From contig JAUWQG010000043.1 in the NCBI GenBank assembly GCA_030611185.1, positions 1 through 7,512 of the forward strand: a stretch of DNA of 7,512 bases, in the 5' to 3' direction. The position numbers and the translations under genes are program-made. Below, piece by piece: positions 5,717 through 7,512 of the stretch (the stretch's first letter is position 1; every line of letters starts with the position of its first letter). The stretch is from Nitrososphaerota archaeon. GTDB taxonomy: Archaea > Thermoproteota > Nitrososphaeria > Nitrososphaerales > Nitrosopumilaceae. The notes beneath the pieces were generated by a model that was given only the letters and a program-made list of their open reading frames with translations, was not told the DNA's origin and searched no databases.

Positions 5717-6370
5717 ATGTATAGCGGAGAACTTGAAGTTCAAGCTAAGAGAAAGGCAATTGCAGTTTTGCAAGACGAGATTAACAGAATCCTAAATGCA
5801 TCAAGAGAACTGGCAACACTACCAGAGCTAATGATGAAAAAAGACAAGAAAGGAATCAAAAACACTCTAACTCAGATATCAACTATCGAGGAAGAAGTAG
5901 AAAATCTAAGACGAAAGATTACACGAGAGGTATCTGATGTAGGAGGCCTGATTATGAACAGAGAGAATCTTCTAAACACTGCCTATACTATGGATGAGAT
6001 TGCAGGTTATATCACAGGGATTTCATTCAAGCTCTCAAACGTAAAGGCATCAACTCTAAAGACCTCAAAACTAGACGAAGATATCACAAAACTAATCGAG
6101 TTAGTGGTGGACCAAGTCTACAAGCTAAATGAGATAATTAGAAGTCTCAGCACAAATACTGCAAATGCAATCGAACTAGCACAAGAAACACAAACTATTG
6201 AAAGAGAAATTGACCTCAAATACAGACAAGCAACAATGAAGTTATTAGCCGAAGTTTCAAACACCAAAGAACTTTTGCTAATGAAAGACGTAATTGAAGG
6301 AATCGAAGAGATGGCAGACAAGTGTCAGAAAGTATCGGATTCATTCATACTGCTAGCACTAAGCCTATAA
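5717..6370 (+). CDS. PhoU-like protein of the DUF47 family
   Basis: A 217-residue, all-helical cytoplasmic protein with no membrane segment or cysteine-rich site apart from one C203. It has the two-fold internal repeat of PhoU-type three-helix bundles: I57-E-E-E-V-E-N-L-R-R-K-I followed by R82-E-N-L-L-N-T-A-Y-T-M-D-E-I-A, and again I161-E-R-E-I-D-L-K-Y-R-Q-A followed by L188-M-K-D-V-I-E-G-I-E-E-M-A-D-K. Length and pattern match DUF47 (PhoU_div) rather than the longer bacterial PhoU. Members often lie beside Pit-type phosphate permeases and are thought to regulate them, but neither neighbour here is a transporter, so the partner must be elsewhere if that role holds. The acidic residues in the repeats are candidate metal ligands. 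It has its own TATA-like box and is followed by strong T tracts, so it is probably transcribed alone. Family call fairly sure; function inferred. Confidence 0.82.
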   Translation: MYSGELEVQAKRKAIAVLQDEINRILNASRELATLPELMMKKDKKGIKNTLTQISTIEEEVENLRRKITREVSDVGGLIMNRENLLNTAYTMDEIAGYITGISFKLSNVKASTLKTSKLDEDITKLIELVVDQVYKLNEIIRSLSTNTANAIELAQETQTIEREIDLKYRQATMKLLAEVSNTKELLLMKDVIEGIEEMADKCQKVSDSFILLALSL

Positions 6371-6377
6371 TACAATC

Positions 6378-6402
6378 TTTTTTTCATATTTTTATTATTT
6401 TT
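6378..6402 (+). terminator. Oligo-T terminator after the PhoU-like gene
   Basis: Three T tracts (T7 at 6378-6384, T5 at 6389-6393, T5 at 6398-6402) begin 7 bp after the TAA stop. Clustered T runs on the coding strand without a hairpin are the usual form of intrinsic termination in archaea. Confidence 0.6.
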
Positions 6403-6408
6403 ATAAAA
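6399..6408 (+). promoter_or_regulatory. Possible TATA element for endA
   Basis: TTTTATAAAA resembles an archaeal TATA box and lies about 42 bp before the ATG at 6446, predicting a leader of about 15-20 bases. The region is so AT-rich that another candidate (CTATAATTC, about 6410-6418) closer to the start is equally possible and would give an almost leaderless message. Confidence 0.35.
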
Positions 6409-6445
6409 TCTATAATTCATATACGTAGTTTATTTTTTAGATTTG

Positions 6446-6982
6446 ATGAAGTGTGATCTTATAGAGAATAGGTTGATTGTTTGGAACATCGAGGATTCAC
6501 GCAAGCTTTTCAGCAGCGGATACTATGGGAAACCAATTGGAATTCCAAAACCAAAGTTTGATGAAATTGATGTGCCATTAATTTTGGATTTAATTGAAGG
6601 GTTGTATTTGTTAGAGTGCAAAAAAATTTCAATTTACAAGGACAAGAAAAAAATTACAACAGAGGCAATGATAGAGATTTGCAAAAAAGAAGTTCATGAA
6701 TTTGATAAAAAATATCTAGTCTACAAAAATTTTCGAGATAAAGGATACATCATAAATCCCGGAATAAAGTTTGGATGCGACTTTGCAGTATATGAAAAGG
6801 GACCAGGAATCGATCATGCACCATTTTTAATTCAAGTGTACAACAGAAGCGATTCTATGTCATCTACTGCAATTGTTGTGGCAGGACGCCTTGCCACTAC
6901 AGTTAGAAAGCAATACATCTATGCTATACCAACGGGTAAAGACAACGATGACTTTATAGCACTTGATTGGTGGAAGGCCTAG
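6446..6982 (+). CDS. endA: tRNA-splicing endonuclease (catalytic subunit EndA)
   Basis: Cuts introns from precursor tRNA (and rRNA) at bulge-helix-bulge structures, leaving 2',3'-cyclic phosphate and 5'-OH ends. The 178-residue protein has the N-terminal domain (with G-Y-Y-G-K at 25-29) and the C-terminal nuclease domain. The catalytic triad is Y116 (D-F-A-V-Y), H124 (G-I-D-H) and K155 (V-R-K), spaced almost exactly as in the ~179-residue Methanocaldococcus enzyme. An acidic loop D166-N-D-D near the C-terminus corresponds to the L10 loop that docks subunits together. Size fits the single-domain subunit; whether it forms a homotetramer or pairs with a non-catalytic partner cannot be judged here. 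I prefer the ATG at 6446 to the TTG just before it at 6443. Its TAG stop overlaps the stop of the convergent downstream gene. Confidence 0.95.
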   Translation: MKCDLIENRLIVWNIEDSRKLFSSGYYGKPIGIPKPKFDEIDVPLILDLIEGLYLLECKKISIYKDKKKITTEAMIEICKKEVHEFDKKYLVYKNFRDKGYIINPGIKFGCDFAVYEKGPGIDHAPFLIQVYNRSDSMSSTAIVVAGRLATTVRKQYIYAIPTGKDNDDFIALDWWKA

Positions 6983-7356
6983 ACTTTTTTTATGTGACCT
7001 GCAATGCGGTCATAAATCCAGAATAATTCTTCAGAGATTCCAAAGTCCAAATGGTTTTTCCACTTGTTTCGGATTCTAACTACACCTTCAGTAGGCTCTA
7101 CATACATTTCAGCATCTCTGAGTGATTGTTTTGCAATCATGTCATTTAGTTCATTATCATCATTGAGTTTTTCTGTCAAACTGCCATTACCATTCCATGC
7201 TACTTTGAGTATTTTTTTTGTGCCAAAGTGTCCTTGTGTGGTAAGTTTTGTTCTTGCAGTATGCTGTCCAAGAGCTTTTCCTATATCTTTTCGGACAATA
7301 AAGTGAGCTTGGAATCTATCTTCTGCGCCCCATGGGAGTGGATTTGGATCTTGCAT
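6979..7356 (-). CDS. Unrecognised 125-residue soluble protein
   Basis: I do not recognise the family. The protein is hydrophilic, has no signal peptide, membrane segment or cysteine, and is rich in aromatic and charged residues. Notable stretches are P-L-P-W-G-A-E-D-R-F-Q (7-17), a basic middle with G-H-F-G-T-K-K-I-L-K-V-A-W-N-G-N-G (42-58), an acidic L-N-D-D-N-E-L-N-D (64-72), a strand-like A-E-M-Y-V-E-P-T-E-G-V-V-R-I-R-N-K-W (82-99) and a C-terminal helix with E-L-F-W-I-Y-D-R-I-A-G-H-I-K-K-V. Its ATG at 7356 follows the stop of the upstream gene by only 2 bases, so the two are surely one operon and probably translationally coupled. Codon use matches neighbouring genes and the frame is intact, so it is a real gene, probably conserved in this lineage. 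Its stop, TAG, overlaps the endA stop. Confidence 0.8.
   Translation of the reverse strand: MQDPNPLPWGAEDRFQAHFIVRKDIGKALGQHTARTKLTTQGHFGTKKILKVAWNGNGSLTEKLNDDNELNDMIAKQSLRDAEMYVEPTEGVVRIRNKWKNHLDFGISEELFWIYDRIAGHIKKV
6985..6991 (+). terminator. T7 tract directly after endA, inside the convergent gene
   Basis: Seven T residues begin 3 bp after the endA stop codon. As there is no intergenic space, this likely terminator lies within the opposite-strand gene, where its complement encodes the closing Lys-Lys of that protein. Confidence 0.5.
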
Positions 7357-7358
7357 CT

Positions 7359-7511
7359 CTATCCCTTTTGAATAATTTGAACTACGTCAATGTTTGTATT
7401 TTTAATTTCAAGACACCCCTTGTTTGTAACCATTCTTGGGGTTTGAGAGAAATATCCACTATAATAATCACCACGTTCCAAATCTAATGATGCAATCTCT
7501 TTTGCTTCTGA
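7359..7511 (-). CDS. Unrecognised protein, C-terminal 50 residues only
   Basis: An open frame enters from the right edge of the window and ends at TAG (7361 to 7359). The visible 50 residues include S-L-D-L-E-R-G-D-Y-Y-S-G-Y-F-S-Q-T-P-R-M-V (8-28), one cysteine (C33) in N-K-G-C-L-E-I, and a hydrophobic end with I-D-V-V-Q-I-I-Q-K-G. I cannot assign a family from this piece. The other two minus-strand frames are interrupted or lack a continuation, and the 2-bp spacing to the next gene supports that it is coding and operonic with it. Confidence 0.7.
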   Translation of the reverse strand, partial: SEAKEIASLDLERGDYYSGYFSQTPRMVTNKGCLEIKNTNIDVVQIIQKG

Positions 7512-7512
7512 C

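Noticed and set aside
6118..6321. Minus-strand frame opposite the PhoU-like gene
   Set aside because: Antisense to the second PhoU repeat and without its own features.
7064..7306. Plus-strand frame opposite the 125-residue minus-strand gene
   Set aside because: The minus-strand frame is coupled by 2 bp to another open gene and has balanced composition; the plus frame is Ser/Phe/Leu-rich, as antisense frames in AT-rich DNA usually are.
1..7512. tRNA or rRNA genes, CRISPR arrays, insertion sequences, phage or defence modules
   Set aside because: No cloverleaf-like segment, repeat-spacer pattern, transposase or terminal inverted repeat was seen; gaps between genes are short and fully accounted for by promoters and T tracts.

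Overview
The window is AT-rich and almost entirely coding, and it looks like core chromosome from an ammonia-oxidising archaeon of the Thaumarchaeota (Nitrososphaerota), most likely a Nitrosopumilus-like member of the Nitrosopumilaceae. The evidence is archaeal information-processing genes (Rpo12, uS10, aEF1A, an archaeal-type ATP-dependent DNA ligase, tRNA-splicing endonuclease), an archaeal-type bifunctional fructose-1,6-bisphosphate aldolase/phosphatase, TATA-like boxes placed about 25 bp before start codons (leaderless transcripts), oligo-T terminator candidates and AT-biased codons. The lineage call comes from remembered resemblance of the proteins, not from a search.

Layout: on the minus strand, reading leftward from 1856, are tuf (aEF1A), rps10 (uS10) and a right-edge-complete but left-edge-truncated rpo12, a translation/transcription cluster. 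A 130-bp divergent promoter region (1857-1986) separates it from the plus-strand FBP aldolase/phosphatase gene. Next come a two-helix membrane protein of unknown function, a 63-residue small protein that faintly resembles the Cse60 family, DNA ligase, a PhoU-like DUF47 protein and the splicing endonuclease EndA, all on the plus strand, with short gaps (40-75 bp) that mostly contain their own TATA-like elements. EndA converges on a minus-strand pair of unrecognised genes (6979-7356 and a partial gene entering at 7511); the two convergent TAG stop codons share one CTAG palindrome.

The genes do not form one pathway. The left cluster serves translation and transcription, FBP aldolase/phosphatase makes fructose 6-phosphate for gluconeogenesis in an autotroph, ligase and EndA seal DNA and cut tRNA introns, and the PhoU-like protein may connect to phosphate handling. 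I found no mobile element, CRISPR array, rRNA, tRNA or defence system. The points most worth a second look are an altered zinc knuckle and acidic tail in Rpo12, a perfect hyphenated palindrome in the tuf/fbp divergent promoter, the uncharacterised membrane and small proteins, and the unknown pair at the right end. No intergenic stretch exceeds 300 bases.
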